64,000 nucleotides of DNA, taken from Vaginella massiliensis. Its GTDB lineage: Bacteria; Bacteroidota; Bacteroidia; Flavobacteriales; Weeksellaceae. The notes under the pieces are model-generated. The model was not told the origin of the DNA, searched no databases, and saw only the letters and a list, made by a program, of their open reading frames with translations. Positions 1-8,694 of the stretch are shown piece by piece. The first letter of the stretch is position 1, and each line of letters opens with the position of its first letter. Both the position numbers and the translations under genes were made by a program. The stretch covers positions 1,075,207 to 1,139,206 of the forward strand of contig NZ_LT593746.1 of NCBI RefSeq assembly GCF_900089075.1. Reading direction: 5' to 3'.

Positions 1-2
1 AC

Positions 3-338
3 GGAAGTTTTATTTGGGGAATGTTGCCCGAAGAAATTTTGCCCACCCTGAAGATGAATGCCAATAAAAATCCTATTTCCTGGGAAGGGCATTTGTCTGG
101 TTTTTTGGTGGGATTAGTTTTAGCGCTTTATTTCAGAAAATTAGGCCCGCAGAAACAAACCTATTATTGGGAAGATGAAAATGTGTACGACCCTAAAGCA
201 GAAGCGCTTTGGCAAGCTTATTTGGAACAAGAGGAGCTGAAACGAGAATATGAAGAAATGCAAGAAAACCCAATAAAGATTCATTATTACTTAAAGAATG
301 ATGATGATACCTCAGAAGAAAAAACCTTAAAACAATAA
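3..338 (+). CDS. rhomboid-family intramembrane serine protease (3' end only)
   Basis: This is the C-terminal end of a gene entering from the left; the frame is open back to base 3, so no start is assigned. The visible part carries the segment SWEGHLSGFLVGLVLALYF, which matches the last transmembrane helix of rhomboid proteases with the catalytic His of the Ser-His dyad (WEGHLSG). The serine-bearing helix would lie outside the window. A hydrophilic, Glu-rich cytoplasmic tail of about 65 residues follows. Rhomboids cleave membrane proteins inside the bilayer; the substrate cannot be inferred. It converges with the cytochrome c peroxidase gene and shares a hairpin with it. Confidence 0.8.
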   Translation, partial: GSFIWGMLPEEILPTLKMNANKNPISWEGHLSGFLVGLVLALYFRKLGPQKQTYYWEDENVYDPKAEALWQAYLEQEELKREYEEMQENPIKIHYYLKNDDDTSEEKTLKQ

Positions 339-356
339 TGGTTCGAGGTTTTTTTA
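318..356. terminator. bidirectional terminator between rhomboid gene and peroxidase operon
   Basis: Arms aaaaaacct (319-327) and aggtttttt (346-354) pair across an 18-nt loop. A-run and T-run on the two sides suit both converging transcripts. The loop is long, so strength is uncertain. Confidence 0.45.
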
Positions 357-1502
357 TTTTGTAGGAAATTCTGGTCTTCTCATTTTGTATTTGGTACCCG
401 TCATGGATTCTAAGAAGGATACCAAAGCTTTTTTTTCTACTTTTGATAAATTCAGAGGTTTCAATAAAGAATCTGTTACAGGATGCATTGGGTCTGCAAT
501 TTTTTGTTCTGGTGTGGGACTATTCATTTGCATTCCGCTGTTGTAAATATTTACAATTCCTTCTAAAGTATCAAACAATCCGTTGTGCATCCAAGGTCTT
601 GTAATCATCAAATCTCGTAAAGATGGAGTTTTGAATTTTCCAGTATCATCTGGATTTTTAGTGATTTCGTACAAGCCTAAATCTTCGTATTCTCTTTTGT
701 AATAGGTAAGTCCAATGTTATGAAAAGATTCGTCTGTTAAATTCTTTCCGAAGTGGCAATTCATACAACGAGCTTTCGTTCTGAAAATATGCATACCGTA
801 GATTTCTTCATCGGTAAGAGCTGTGTAGTTTCCATCAATAAATTTATCAAATCTACTCGGTTGACTTTTTATCGTTTTTTGAAATTCTGCTAAAGCATTG
901 AAAATTCTTTCTGTGGTTATTTTATTATCACCAAAAGCATCTTCAAATAGTTTTAAATAATCTTGATATTTGCTTAGTCTTTCTGGTAATAAATTTAGAT
1001 CCATTGCCATTTCGTTATGCGCAGCGATAGGTCCTGAAGCTTGCTGTTCTAGTGTTGTTGCTCTTCCATCCCAAAAGAAACTTGTTCGGTCTGCAATATT
1101 AAGAAGTGACATGGTATTGCGTTTGCCTTGTAAATGATCATTCCCTAAAGCTACTCTACGTGCATCTGTCCATCCAAATTCTGGTTCGTGGCAAGAGCTG
1201 CAAGAAATTTGTTGAGAACCCGAAAGTTTTGGATCGAAGAACAACATTTTTCCTAATAAAACTTTTGGTAAAGCTTGTGTGGTGAAATAAGCGGTATCTG
1301 TTTTTATAGACTGAAATTCTTTCCACTCTACACCATGATCAATCGTAGGTTTTGGCCAATCTACAATTGCTTTTTTATAACTGTTGACAATATCTTGCAC
1401 TTTTGGGTCTTGAATCTTTTCTAATGACTGTTTTACTTTTGGTGTAAAACCGACCAAAATAGATAAAATGATGCCAATTACAAGTAATGTGAATTTTTTC
1501 AT
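354..1502 (-). CDS. di-haem cytochrome c peroxidase / MauG-family protein
   Basis: A 382-residue exported protein: hydrophobic N-terminal segment (about residues 4-19), then two haem c attachment motifs, CSSCH at 101-105 and CMNCH at 246-250, the hallmark of bacterial di-haem peroxidases (reduction of H2O2 in the periplasm) and of MauG-like enzymes. The N-terminal haem domain includes the conserved region with RNTMSLLN and FFWDGRATTLE. It is the last gene of a four-gene operon (receptor, lipoprotein, barrel, peroxidase), only 4 bp after the barrel gene. That context suggests a role tied to the imported substrate, perhaps oxidation of a metal or haem compound, rather than simple peroxide defence; this is inference. 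Confidence 0.88.
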   Translation of the reverse strand: MKKFTLLVIGIILSILVGFTPKVKQSLEKIQDPKVQDIVNSYKKAIVDWPKPTIDHGVEWKEFQSIKTDTAYFTTQALPKVLLGKMLFFDPKLSGSQQISCSSCHEPEFGWTDARRVALGNDHLQGKRNTMSLLNIADRTSFFWDGRATTLEQQASGPIAAHNEMAMDLNLLPERLSKYQDYLKLFEDAFGDNKITTERIFNALAEFQKTIKSQPSRFDKFIDGNYTALTDEEIYGMHIFRTKARCMNCHFGKNLTDESFHNIGLTYYKREYEDLGLYEITKNPDDTGKFKTPSLRDLMITRPWMHNGLFDTLEGIVNIYNSGMQMNSPTPEQKIADPMHPVTDSLLKPLNLSKVEKKALVSFLESMTGTKYKMRRPEFPTK

Positions 1503-1506
1503 TTCT

Positions 1507-3033
1507 TTAGAATGTTATTCCAAGGTTTAGGCTTGTAAAATTATTGTTTTTATTTTGTATTTTCTGTGATTGATATTGGGTTCCGATAAATATTGCCGGG
1601 ATTTTATCTAGTTCTAGATGATAACGTAAAGATGCTCCAACGGTTGTGATATCACTTGTGAGAAATGTATAATCTCTTAGAACCATATCATTCAAAAAGT
1701 CGATATTGTTTAGATTAAGAGCATTTGTTACGTTGATTACTTGTCGTTGAGAATAATAAGGTTGAAATTCTAAAACTTGATTATTTTTTATCTTTTGTTT
1801 AAAATCTAAGTTTATACCAAATTGTATACAATCATATTTCTGTCCATTAAATGGGTATAATCTAGATTCTTTAATGGTTTGATAATCTGTAAACGGAATA
1901 ATAGCAAGGCTGTATTTGTCTTTTTGTAATTCGTAATAAAGTTGAATTTTACTTGTGTTGGTTTCTTTCCTGTAAGCTTTTCTTTTGAATATAACTTGTG
2001 TTATTTCTGTATTATTGGTATAGCCGTATTCTTCCCCAGTTCTTGTTTGGTTAGCCAGTTGTGCAATAAACCCAATACGGTTCTGATTAAAACTATAAAA
2101 TTTTCCTATTTCGATAGAGTTGCTTTCGGTTGTCAAATCAGAAATATCATAATAAGCGTTGGTTACTTTTTTTGTGTTTTTTGATTTTTCTAATGTTGCA
2201 TTTAAATAAAAATCATGTTTTTTATTGATGATTTGTCCTCCTGCGGTGTATCCATACTCTTCGTGTATGCTAGAATTAGTATTACTAAAGAAATAATTGT
2301 AAGCACCGAAACCATTCATATTATACAAATATGGATTGATAATGTCGCTTATGAATTTTACAGAAATTTTTTGGGTGTATTTGTTTACGTTAGCAAAGAC
2401 TCCTATAGTCCAATCTTTGTATAGGTTGAAATTAAAACCTATTTTCATAGATAGGTCAGAAGTGGTTGTTACATTTCTAGGATCCCGTGGTCTGCTTCCT
2501 TGTTGTGCAGAATAGTCTGCTTGTAAACCTAATGTCCATTTGTTGATTTTTTGATTATATCCACCTCCAAATTTATATTGTTCTATGTTCATGTTTCCAC
2601 CAATACTATCAGCAATGATATAGGGTGCTATACGATCAAAGTCTAGATTTTCATTCCATTTGATATTGAAAATATCTTGGTTTTGATAGTTTGCATTTCC
2701 CCATATGGTTTTGTTTTCGTTTAGTTTTTGAAACGAATTGGTGAGAATCGTAAAACCTTCGGATTTAGAGCCCGTCTGCTGACGAAATAATTTTTTGTCG
2801 TCTTTTAGATAGTTAAGAGAAAAGTCAGAGAATGAAGAAGAACTATAATCCGACATAGTTGCCGGATTATAGAATAAATTGTTTTTTAAATCTCTTTCTG
2901 TATTGTATTGATTGTAGATTTTAGGATACAAATCAATACTGTCTTGTGCTTGCAATATTGTGTAACCTAAACTAATCAAAACAAAGCCAAGAAAATTTAA
3001 TATTTTCAATTTTAAAATATTTTTAATGAACAA
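1507..3033 (-). CDS. predicted outer-membrane beta-barrel protein (DUF6850-like)
   Basis: 508 residues with an N-terminal signal peptide ending near LQAQD (about residue 30). The rest is rich in alternating aromatic and polar residues (for example YSLAIIPFTDYQTI and FIGTQYQSQ), ending in LNLGITF with a terminal Phe, as expected for a beta-barrel inserted by the Bam machinery. It resembles the barrel family annotated DUF6850, which I recall next to DUF4876 lipoproteins; this assignment is from memory. It overlaps the upstream lipoprotein gene by 11 bp, so the two are probably translationally coupled. Function unknown; likely partner of the receptor and lipoprotein encoded upstream. Confidence 0.75.
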   Translation of the reverse strand: MFIKNILKLKILNFLGFVLISLGYTILQAQDSIDLYPKIYNQYNTERDLKNNLFYNPATMSDYSSSSFSDFSLNYLKDDKKLFRQQTGSKSEGFTILTNSFQKLNENKTIWGNANYQNQDIFNIKWNENLDFDRIAPYIIADSIGGNMNIEQYKFGGGYNQKINKWTLGLQADYSAQQGSRPRDPRNVTTTSDLSMKIGFNFNLYKDWTIGVFANVNKYTQKISVKFISDIINPYLYNMNGFGAYNYFFSNTNSSIHEEYGYTAGGQIINKKHDFYLNATLEKSKNTKKVTNAYYDISDLTTESNSIEIGKFYSFNQNRIGFIAQLANQTRTGEEYGYTNNTEITQVIFKRKAYRKETNTSKIQLYYELQKDKYSLAIIPFTDYQTIKESRLYPFNGQKYDCIQFGINLDFKQKIKNNQVLEFQPYYSQRQVINVTNALNLNNIDFLNDMVLRDYTFLTSDITTVGASLRYHLELDKIPAIFIGTQYQSQKIQNKNNNFTSLNLGITF

Positions 3034-4234
3034 TACCGTTTGCTAATGAAGAATCTGAATTAGCGATAAAATCTTCTGTAGAGTTATTGGTATCTTGGTA
3101 ACGTGTTTTTCCATTTTTCAATTTACCTGCTTCTTTACGTCGGATTGTTTTGCCATTGTATCCTGGCCAAGCACCTGTCCATCCTGAATCTATAGATTTA
3201 GAAGTAATTAATCTTAAGAATTTGTCGGGATTGCTTACATTTACTCCATCTATAATCCATGAGTTTGGAATTTGGTAAGATGATCGATTAATGACATTTC
3301 CAGCTGCATTTGTATAAGAGTAATTGTATTTGTTGTTTTCTAGAAAGTTTTCTGCATTTTGTCCTTCAGGGAAGCGAGCAATTACATAAGACTCTTGACT
3401 AGTTGTGTATAAGAATATCATATTGTAATTCATTTTTGTATAAATGATATTCATATTTGGTACATTAGGATTATCTACTTGCCCTAAAGATGGATTTTCA
3501 TTCGGGAACTCAAAATCAGCATTAATTAAATTATAAGCATCAGGTGCAAATTCTGTATGATCTATGGCATTATCTGCTACTACAATAAAATCACCAGGCT
3601 GTACTGGGTGTTCTGTTCCACTACCAGGAACAGTCATGATTGCGGATATAGCAAAAGCTTTATTCGGGTGAAATGGTGTTACATGCTGATCGGTTGTTGT
3701 AAAGAATTCAGACGTGGCAATAATTAAGTTATCAGCATACAATACTTTTTCTGTATTATTGGTAATTTTGAAATAACGACTATTGTTGTAATTTTTATTT
3801 TCTGCAGTTTTTATTCCTGTAAAGAAAACTTCTTCTATAATGAAATCTTCACCAAACTGTTTTACTAATAAATCTATTGTAAGGTTAGATGATAAGGTGT
3901 TTATAACAATTGTATTTCCTCCTGCAATTGCAACGTGGTCTCCATTGTTATCAATCCCTAAGCCGTTTGCAATGATGTTGTATGATCCGTAAGGTAGTTC
4001 TAATGAGTAAGTAGTTTGGTTTTCTAGTGATATGGTTTGTTTAGTTCCAGTGTTGGTTTCGATAATCTCAATTTTTAAGGAATTGATTTTTGATACGTTT
4101 TCTCCCTTAAAATTAAGTGTTAAAACACTGTTTTGTGTAACTTCTACTCCGAAGTCGTCATCACTATTACAAGAAAAAAGATTGAAAGATGCAAAAAGTG
4201 CTGCAATTCCTAAAATAATAATTCTCTTTTTCAT
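3023..4234 (-). CDS. DUF4876-like surface lipoprotein
   Basis: 403-residue lipoprotein: signal peptide with lipobox ending at Cys22 (NLFSC), followed by NSDDD, the acidic stretch typical of Bacteroidota surface lipoproteins. Residues about 35-125 form a beta-sandwich-like domain; from about 130 the pattern (FIIEEVFFTG, NNSRYFKITNNTEKVLYADNLII, QPGDFIVVADNAIDH) resembles a lamin-tail-like fold, as in DUF4876 proteins. It lies between a TonB-dependent receptor gene and a barrel gene, the usual place for a substrate-binding surface lipoprotein, though it is not SusD-like. The substrate is unknown; family assignment is by recognition only. Confidence 0.75.
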   Translation of the reverse strand: MKKRIIILGIAALFASFNLFSCNSDDDFGVEVTQNSVLTLNFKGENVSKINSLKIEIIETNTGTKQTISLENQTTYSLELPYGSYNIIANGLGIDNNGDHVAIAGGNTIVINTLSSNLTIDLLVKQFGEDFIIEEVFFTGIKTAENKNYNNSRYFKITNNTEKVLYADNLIIATSEFFTTTDQHVTPFHPNKAFAISAIMTVPGSGTEHPVQPGDFIVVADNAIDHTEFAPDAYNLINADFEFPNENPSLGQVDNPNVPNMNIIYTKMNYNMIFLYTTSQESYVIARFPEGQNAENFLENNKYNYSYTNAAGNVINRSSYQIPNSWIIDGVNVSNPDKFLRLITSKSIDSGWTGAWPGYNGKTIRRKEAGKLKNGKTRYQDTNNSTEDFIANSDSSLANGIVH

Positions 4235-4270
4235 ATTAAAATATTTGTTTTTTACTTTTGACTGATATTG

Positions 4271-7030
4271 TTAATAATTGTACTTTAATTCCATTCCGAA
4301 ATAAGGCGCAATACCGTTTCTACGCTCTATTTTTCGTCCATGAAATGTATAAGGATGTGCATAACTAAATAATCGATTTACAAACATAGATGCGCTAAGA
4401 GATTTATAGATGCTCTTGGTAACTTTTAGATTTGTATTGAAAGTAAAAGTATAGTTAGTTTGTATATTATCAGTTACTGAGGTGTTTCTTACTAGCCATT
4501 GTAAAATTGCATCTGATTGTTCTATTTCTGTGTATGGAAAAATATTTCCGTTCGGATCTACATAGTAATCTGGCTTTGCTATTCGTTTGTCTCTTTTTTC
4601 TCTATTAAATAAAGAGCCCTGAAAAGATGCTGAAAAAGTAAGGTTTAAATTAGGGATGTACGTATCTATAAATAGGTTGTAATTCATGTTTCTAAAATCA
4701 TAACCCATATCATTTTTATAAATTCCTACATATTGATAATCATTTCCTACTAATGAAACTTGTGGTTTCTCTTGTACAGGAATTGTATTTCTGTATTGAG
4801 TTCTGAAGTAAGAACCTGTAAATGTAAAACGAGTGTTAATGGTTTTGATTCTTGGTGATGAATAACCGAATTCTACACCATTTTTAGTAGTCTCACTTCC
4901 GTTTTCTGTGGTTGTATAAGAAGCCCAAACTTTTCTTGATTCAAAAGGAATATTTGTTAAATCTGGTCCATTATTCCAAGTACTAAGATCCACTTGTGTA
5001 TTATCATATCTTTTATAAGAATGGACTGTATAATTGCTCACGGCACGAAAACCATTTTCTAAATTTTCTTTGTAAAAGTTGACAAAAAGATTGTGGTTTT
5101 TGTAGCTTAAATCGACTCTCAATTCTTTTTTTATGTTTTTTGCAGCTACTAAATTCTTGTTTACCGTATTTTGTTTATAGGTCATAAAATAAGCATAACG
5201 ATAATCTGCATCTTTATGAAAAAAACTTAATTGTGTATAATCCCAAAATCGATCATTCGGATAAAGGTTATTCAAAGTTGGCATTTTGTAAAACTCTCCA
5301 TAACCCATGGTCAAATCTATTAGAAAAGGAGAGTTGTTAAGTATAAGTTTAGGGAGGTTGTATTGTAAATTTACACGAGGCTCTGTATAGATTTTGTTGT
5401 TGATTTTATAATCAGAACCCACGTTAAGCATAGAAGAAAAGCGTAAACCGGCATAAAGTGTAAACCTGTGATTGTTGATTTTATATGCTATTTCATCACC
5501 CAGGAAAGTAGCAACTAATTGGTAAGCAGGGATATCATCAAAACGTCGAGGCCTTGTAGTCATCCCTCCAGTAACAGGTCTTAAGATGTCGTATTTATGC
5601 CCGGTACCATAATTTTTTGCCAAACGAAAATCCAATCCAGCTTCGTATTTATGATTAAAAGCCCCGATTGTTTTACGTCCATTTGCTTGGAACATAGCAG
5701 AAATGTTGAGTGGCTTGCCGTCAGTCTCAAAATCTGAAATGTATCTTGTTTCAGGAAAATATCCTACATTCTCTCCTTGTTCAGTTGCAATCGAAACGGC
5801 TCTAGGTCCTGATAGTTGAACAAATTTGGTTTGTTCTAATTTTTCAAAACCTTGTCTTGCAGATGTATTTAAGATAAATTTATTGAAGAATAAGTTTTCA
5901 TCTTTCAAATTGTAAATAAAATTATTACTCAATGCAATATTCTGATTAGAAGATTTGTATTTGTCTACTAAATCATATCCTGTATCAGGATCAGCTTTTT
6001 GTTTATCTAAGTTGTTTGAGTAATCTAAGTTTGATCGCCATTCTAAAGAATTTTCACCAATCTTAAATTTTGCTTTTGAACGTAAAGATGAAGTTAATCT
6101 TTGGTAATTGTTAAAATCGATATCGGGTGTAGACTTCGCATCAAGTAAGTCTAAGCTAGCAAATAAATCCCAGCTATCTTTAATTCTAAACCCTTTTCCT
6201 GTATAGTATTGTTTGCTAAATCCGTCAGATTTAAATCTCACTTGAATAGGAGTATGCCTTATCTTTCGATCTATTTTTATCAAACCAGAAGTTAAATCTC
6301 CATAACCAGCAGAAGGAATTCCTCTTATAATTTCTACCTTTTCGATATCATTCGTAGAAAGAGTTCGCATATCTACACCAGTACTTGTGGTGTATCTATT
6401 TTCCGCAGCTTTTAATAGATGGTCAGCATCTAGAGAGGTTTGAAGATTTGCTCCAGAGTTAATTACATTATCATCAATCATAAACTGAATACCTAGAGAT
6501 GTTGTATTGTAATCTGATGGTCTACGGCTTTCCCTTAATGATGCGCTATTATTTGATGTTAGAGAAGGATCACGTGCCAACCCTCCTGGAAGTAACTCCA
6601 TGAGATCTGTAAAACTAGAAGGTTGCAAATGTTGCATAGCTTCTTTGGTGATGATTGATTTACTTGTAAGTCCTTTATCTTCTTTTGCAGTGATTACAAC
6701 TTTTTGTAATTGATTATAATCCGATTTTAACTCTATGTTGAAAACTGTGTTCTTGGAAAGGTTAATACTTATTTCTTGAGGCTGATACATGAAATGATTA
6801 ATCAATAAAGTATACGAACCTTTCGCTAAAACAATACTAGTCCTTCCTTCTTGATCACTGATTCCTAATATCTTTTCGTTAGAGATAATTTCTACATCAC
6901 TTATTTTTACTTTATCAATATCAGAAATATCAAAAGTAACGATGTAATCCTGAGCTTGTATAGAATAACAAACGACTAATAGAATGATTAATGAAAGCTT
7001 TTTGATTGAAATAGAATGGTTTATTAACAT
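4271..7030 (-). CDS. TonB-dependent outer-membrane receptor with carboxypeptidase-like N-domain
   Basis: 919 residues. Signal peptide ends near SIQAQ (residue 27). A carboxypeptidase-regulatory-like beta domain covers about 28-112, then the plug (about 120-250, with TFTDLMELLPGG-like and NDIEKVEIIRGIPSAGYGD segments), then a 22-strand-type barrel ending in aromatic residues (KYNY). Such receptors import siderophores, haem, cobalamin or glycans using TonB energy. It is the first gene of an operon with a DUF4876-like lipoprotein, a second barrel and a di-haem peroxidase. Absence of SusD and glycosidases argues against a glycan locus; a metal or haem ligand is more likely, but no ligand can be read from the sequence. 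The operon is AT-richer than the housekeeping genes nearby. Confidence 0.9.
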   Translation of the reverse strand: MLINHSISIKKLSLIILLVVCYSIQAQDYIVTFDISDIDKVKISDVEIISNEKILGISDQEGRTSIVLAKGSYTLLINHFMYQPQEISINLSKNTVFNIELKSDYNQLQKVVITAKEDKGLTSKSIITKEAMQHLQPSSFTDLMELLPGGLARDPSLTSNNSASLRESRRPSDYNTTSLGIQFMIDDNVINSGANLQTSLDADHLLKAAENRYTTSTGVDMRTLSTNDIEKVEIIRGIPSAGYGDLTSGLIKIDRKIRHTPIQVRFKSDGFSKQYYTGKGFRIKDSWDLFASLDLLDAKSTPDIDFNNYQRLTSSLRSKAKFKIGENSLEWRSNLDYSNNLDKQKADPDTGYDLVDKYKSSNQNIALSNNFIYNLKDENLFFNKFILNTSARQGFEKLEQTKFVQLSGPRAVSIATEQGENVGYFPETRYISDFETDGKPLNISAMFQANGRKTIGAFNHKYEAGLDFRLAKNYGTGHKYDILRPVTGGMTTRPRRFDDIPAYQLVATFLGDEIAYKINNHRFTLYAGLRFSSMLNVGSDYKINNKIYTEPRVNLQYNLPKLILNNSPFLIDLTMGYGEFYKMPTLNNLYPNDRFWDYTQLSFFHKDADYRYAYFMTYKQNTVNKNLVAAKNIKKELRVDLSYKNHNLFVNFYKENLENGFRAVSNYTVHSYKRYDNTQVDLSTWNNGPDLTNIPFESRKVWASYTTTENGSETTKNGVEFGYSSPRIKTINTRFTFTGSYFRTQYRNTIPVQEKPQVSLVGNDYQYVGIYKNDMGYDFRNMNYNLFIDTYIPNLNLTFSASFQGSLFNREKRDKRIAKPDYYVDPNGNIFPYTEIEQSDAILQWLVRNTSVTDNIQTNYTFTFNTNLKVTKSIYKSLSASMFVNRLFSYAHPYTFHGRKIERRNGIAPYFGMELKYNY

Positions 7031-7221
7031 CGAGCTTCTAAATGGGTAACAAAATTAAGAAGCGTTTAACAAAATAACTAATTTTATTTAGAATAAATAT
7101 AAATAATATGACTAAAATCATGTTTTCCTGTACTATTGTAACCGATCAATTATTATTTATAAACAGAATTTTTTAGGGAAGATATCTTTTGTATAATCAA
7201 AATTATAATTAAAAAACTATC

Positions 7222-7229
7222 TACCTTTG
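7222..7229 (+). promoter_or_regulatory. -7 box of rnpB
   Basis: TACCTTTG matches the Bacteroidota -7 consensus TAnnTTTG and ends 4 nt before the first paired base of the RNase P RNA, as expected for a transcript starting at about 7234. A good -33 TTG is not visible. Confidence 0.65.
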
Positions 7230-7233
7230 TACC

Positions 7234-7549
7234 GAGCAAGTCGCTTTGTCGCTGCGATGAAAATCGGAGAGGAAAGTCCGGACACCAAAGGGCAAGCATA
7301 GCGGATAACATCCGTCCGTCGAAAGGCGAGGACAAGTGCAACAGAAAGCAAGTACAGTTCGGCTGTAGTGAAAACAGGTAAACTCTATGCGGTGAAATGC
7401 CATGTATACCAACAGTTAAGTGCTGCTCGTGCGTTGTTGGGGGGTAGGCAGCTTCATGTTTTGGGTAACCAAAATAGTAGATAAATGACAAAGGCTTTGC
7501 TTGGTTATCATACCAAGCAAAGTACAGAATCCGGCTTATAGACTTGCTC
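7234..7549 (+). ncRNA. rnpB: RNase P RNA (bacterial class A)
   Basis: The RNA subunit of RNase P, which matures tRNA 5' ends. Visible landmarks: P1 helix formed by gagcaagtc (7234-7242) and gacttgctc (7541-7549); the universally conserved gaggaaagtccggac block at 7270-7284; acagaaa in the middle; and the acagaatccggctta block near the 3' end (7524-7538), whose ccgg/ggct bases belong to P2/P4 and the core. Length is about 316 nt, within the usual range. It has its own promoter and is divergent from the receptor operon. Its 3' end is only 9 bp from the stop codon of the converging pyrD gene. Open frames across this stretch are not genes. Confidence 0.95.
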
Positions 7550-7558
7550 TTTTCTTTC

Positions 7559-8590
7559 TTATTTTTGGGTAGAAATCCAGGCTTTTTTTATAGATTGTAT
7601 CAATTGTGGTCCTTCATAAATAAAACCCGTGTATAATTGTACCAAAGATGCTCCAGCTTCTTGTTTGCAGATTGCATCTTTCGCAGTATGGATTCCTCCA
7701 ACACCAATCAATACTTTGTCTTTTTGTATTTTGGTATGAAGATATTGAAGTATTTCAGTTGACTTTTCCATCAGAGGTCTACCACTCAAACCGCCAATTT
7801 CTTGGGTTAATTCTTGCTCTGATACAAGACCATCACGAGAAAGTGTCGTATTGGTAGCTACAATACCTGCAATATTGGCTTGTTCTACGATTTCGATAAT
7901 ATCATCCAACTGATCGGTAGATAAATCAGGAGCAATTTTTAGGAGAATAGGCTTTGGTTTATTCTTTTGTTCGTTTTCTTTTTGTAGGGTTTGCAATATA
8001 TACAGTAAGGGTTCTTTTTCTTGTAATTCTCGTAAACCAGGCGTATTGGGCGAACTCACATTCACTACAAAGTAATCAACATAATCAAATAATTTCCTGA
8101 AACAGATAAGATAATCCTCTACCGCTTTATCGTTCGGGGTAATTTTATTTTTGCCGATATTGCCACCAACAATCAACCGATTTCGTTTGGTTTTCTTTAG
8201 TTGTTCTACCGCATAATCTACTCCATTGTTGTTGAAGCCCATTCGGTTAATCAGTGCTTTATCTTTACGTAAACGCATCAATCGTGGCGCAGGATTTCCG
8301 GGTTGTGGCAAAGGCGTTACCGTCCCTATTTCAACATACCCAAACCCTAAAAGAGCCAGCTCTTCAATATACTCTGCATTCTTATCAAAGCCAGCTGCAA
8401 TGCCAACAGGATTTATAAAATCTAAACCCATCACATGAATTGGCTTTTGGTTGGATGAAGTTTGTAGAGTTGATTGAAGTAGTGTCTGAACCAAAGGAAA
8501 GTTTTTCCATCGTTTCAGATTATTCATCACAAAATAATGAGCCGCTTCGGGTTCTTTTCTAAATAGAAAAGATTTGATAATATCGTACAT
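7559..8590 (-). CDS. pyrD: dihydroorotate dehydrogenase, class 2 (quinone-dependent)
   Basis: Oxidises dihydroorotate to orotate in pyrimidine synthesis, passing electrons to membrane quinone. Counted from the ATG at 8590 it has 343 residues, with the short N-terminal membrane-associating helices of class 2, then the FMN barrel: NPVGIAAGFDKNAEY (about 60-74), RMGFNNNG, the catalytic-base loop NVSSPNTPGLREL with Ser180, and the phosphate-binding GVGGI and LYTGFIYEGP segments. The start at 8590 is preferred over an ATG at 8608 because a TATTTTTG -7 box lies at 8603-8596; only 5 nt separate it from the ATG, so the mRNA may be leaderless. The gene stands alone, away from other pyr genes. Confidence 0.95.
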   Translation of the reverse strand: MYDIIKSFLFRKEPEAAHYFVMNNLKRWKNFPLVQTLLQSTLQTSSNQKPIHVMGLDFINPVGIAAGFDKNAEYIEELALLGFGYVEIGTVTPLPQPGNPAPRLMRLRKDKALINRMGFNNNGVDYAVEQLKKTKRNRLIVGGNIGKNKITPNDKAVEDYLICFRKLFDYVDYFVVNVSSPNTPGLRELQEKEPLLYILQTLQKENEQKNKPKPILLKIAPDLSTDQLDDIIEIVEQANIAGIVATNTTLSRDGLVSEQELTQEIGGLSGRPLMEKSTEILQYLHTKIQKDKVLIGVGGIHTAKDAICKQEAGASLVQLYTGFIYEGPQLIQSIKKAWISTQK

Positions 8591-8595
8591 AGCTA

Positions 8596-8603
8596 CAAAA
8601 ATA
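8596..8603 (-). promoter_or_regulatory. -7 box of pyrD
   Basis: On the minus strand this reads TATTTTTG, a full match to TAnnTTTG. It ends 5 nt before the pyrD ATG, whereas other boxes here sit 15-38 nt ahead of the start codon. Confidence 0.5.
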
Positions 8604-8661
8604 ATCAATCAAAGGCGGATATTTAGCAAAATTTTCGTTTTATAATCCAATAGAGTTCTTG

Positions 8662-8669
8662 TATCTTTG
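8662..8669 (+). promoter_or_regulatory. -7 box of obg
   Basis: TATCTTTG matches TAnnTTTG and lies 25 nt before the ATG at 8695. It excludes the upstream in-frame start at 8659. Confidence 0.6.
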
Positions 8670-8694
8670 CAAATTAGCTATACAAGGAAAAACT

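Noticed and set aside
7153-7491. Open frames of 112 and 63 codons on the minus strand
   Set aside because: They lie across RNase P RNA, whose conserved core explains the sequence.
8659-8694. Longer obg N-terminus
   Set aside because: The segment overlaps the -7 box at 8662-8669 and is absent from Obg proteins.
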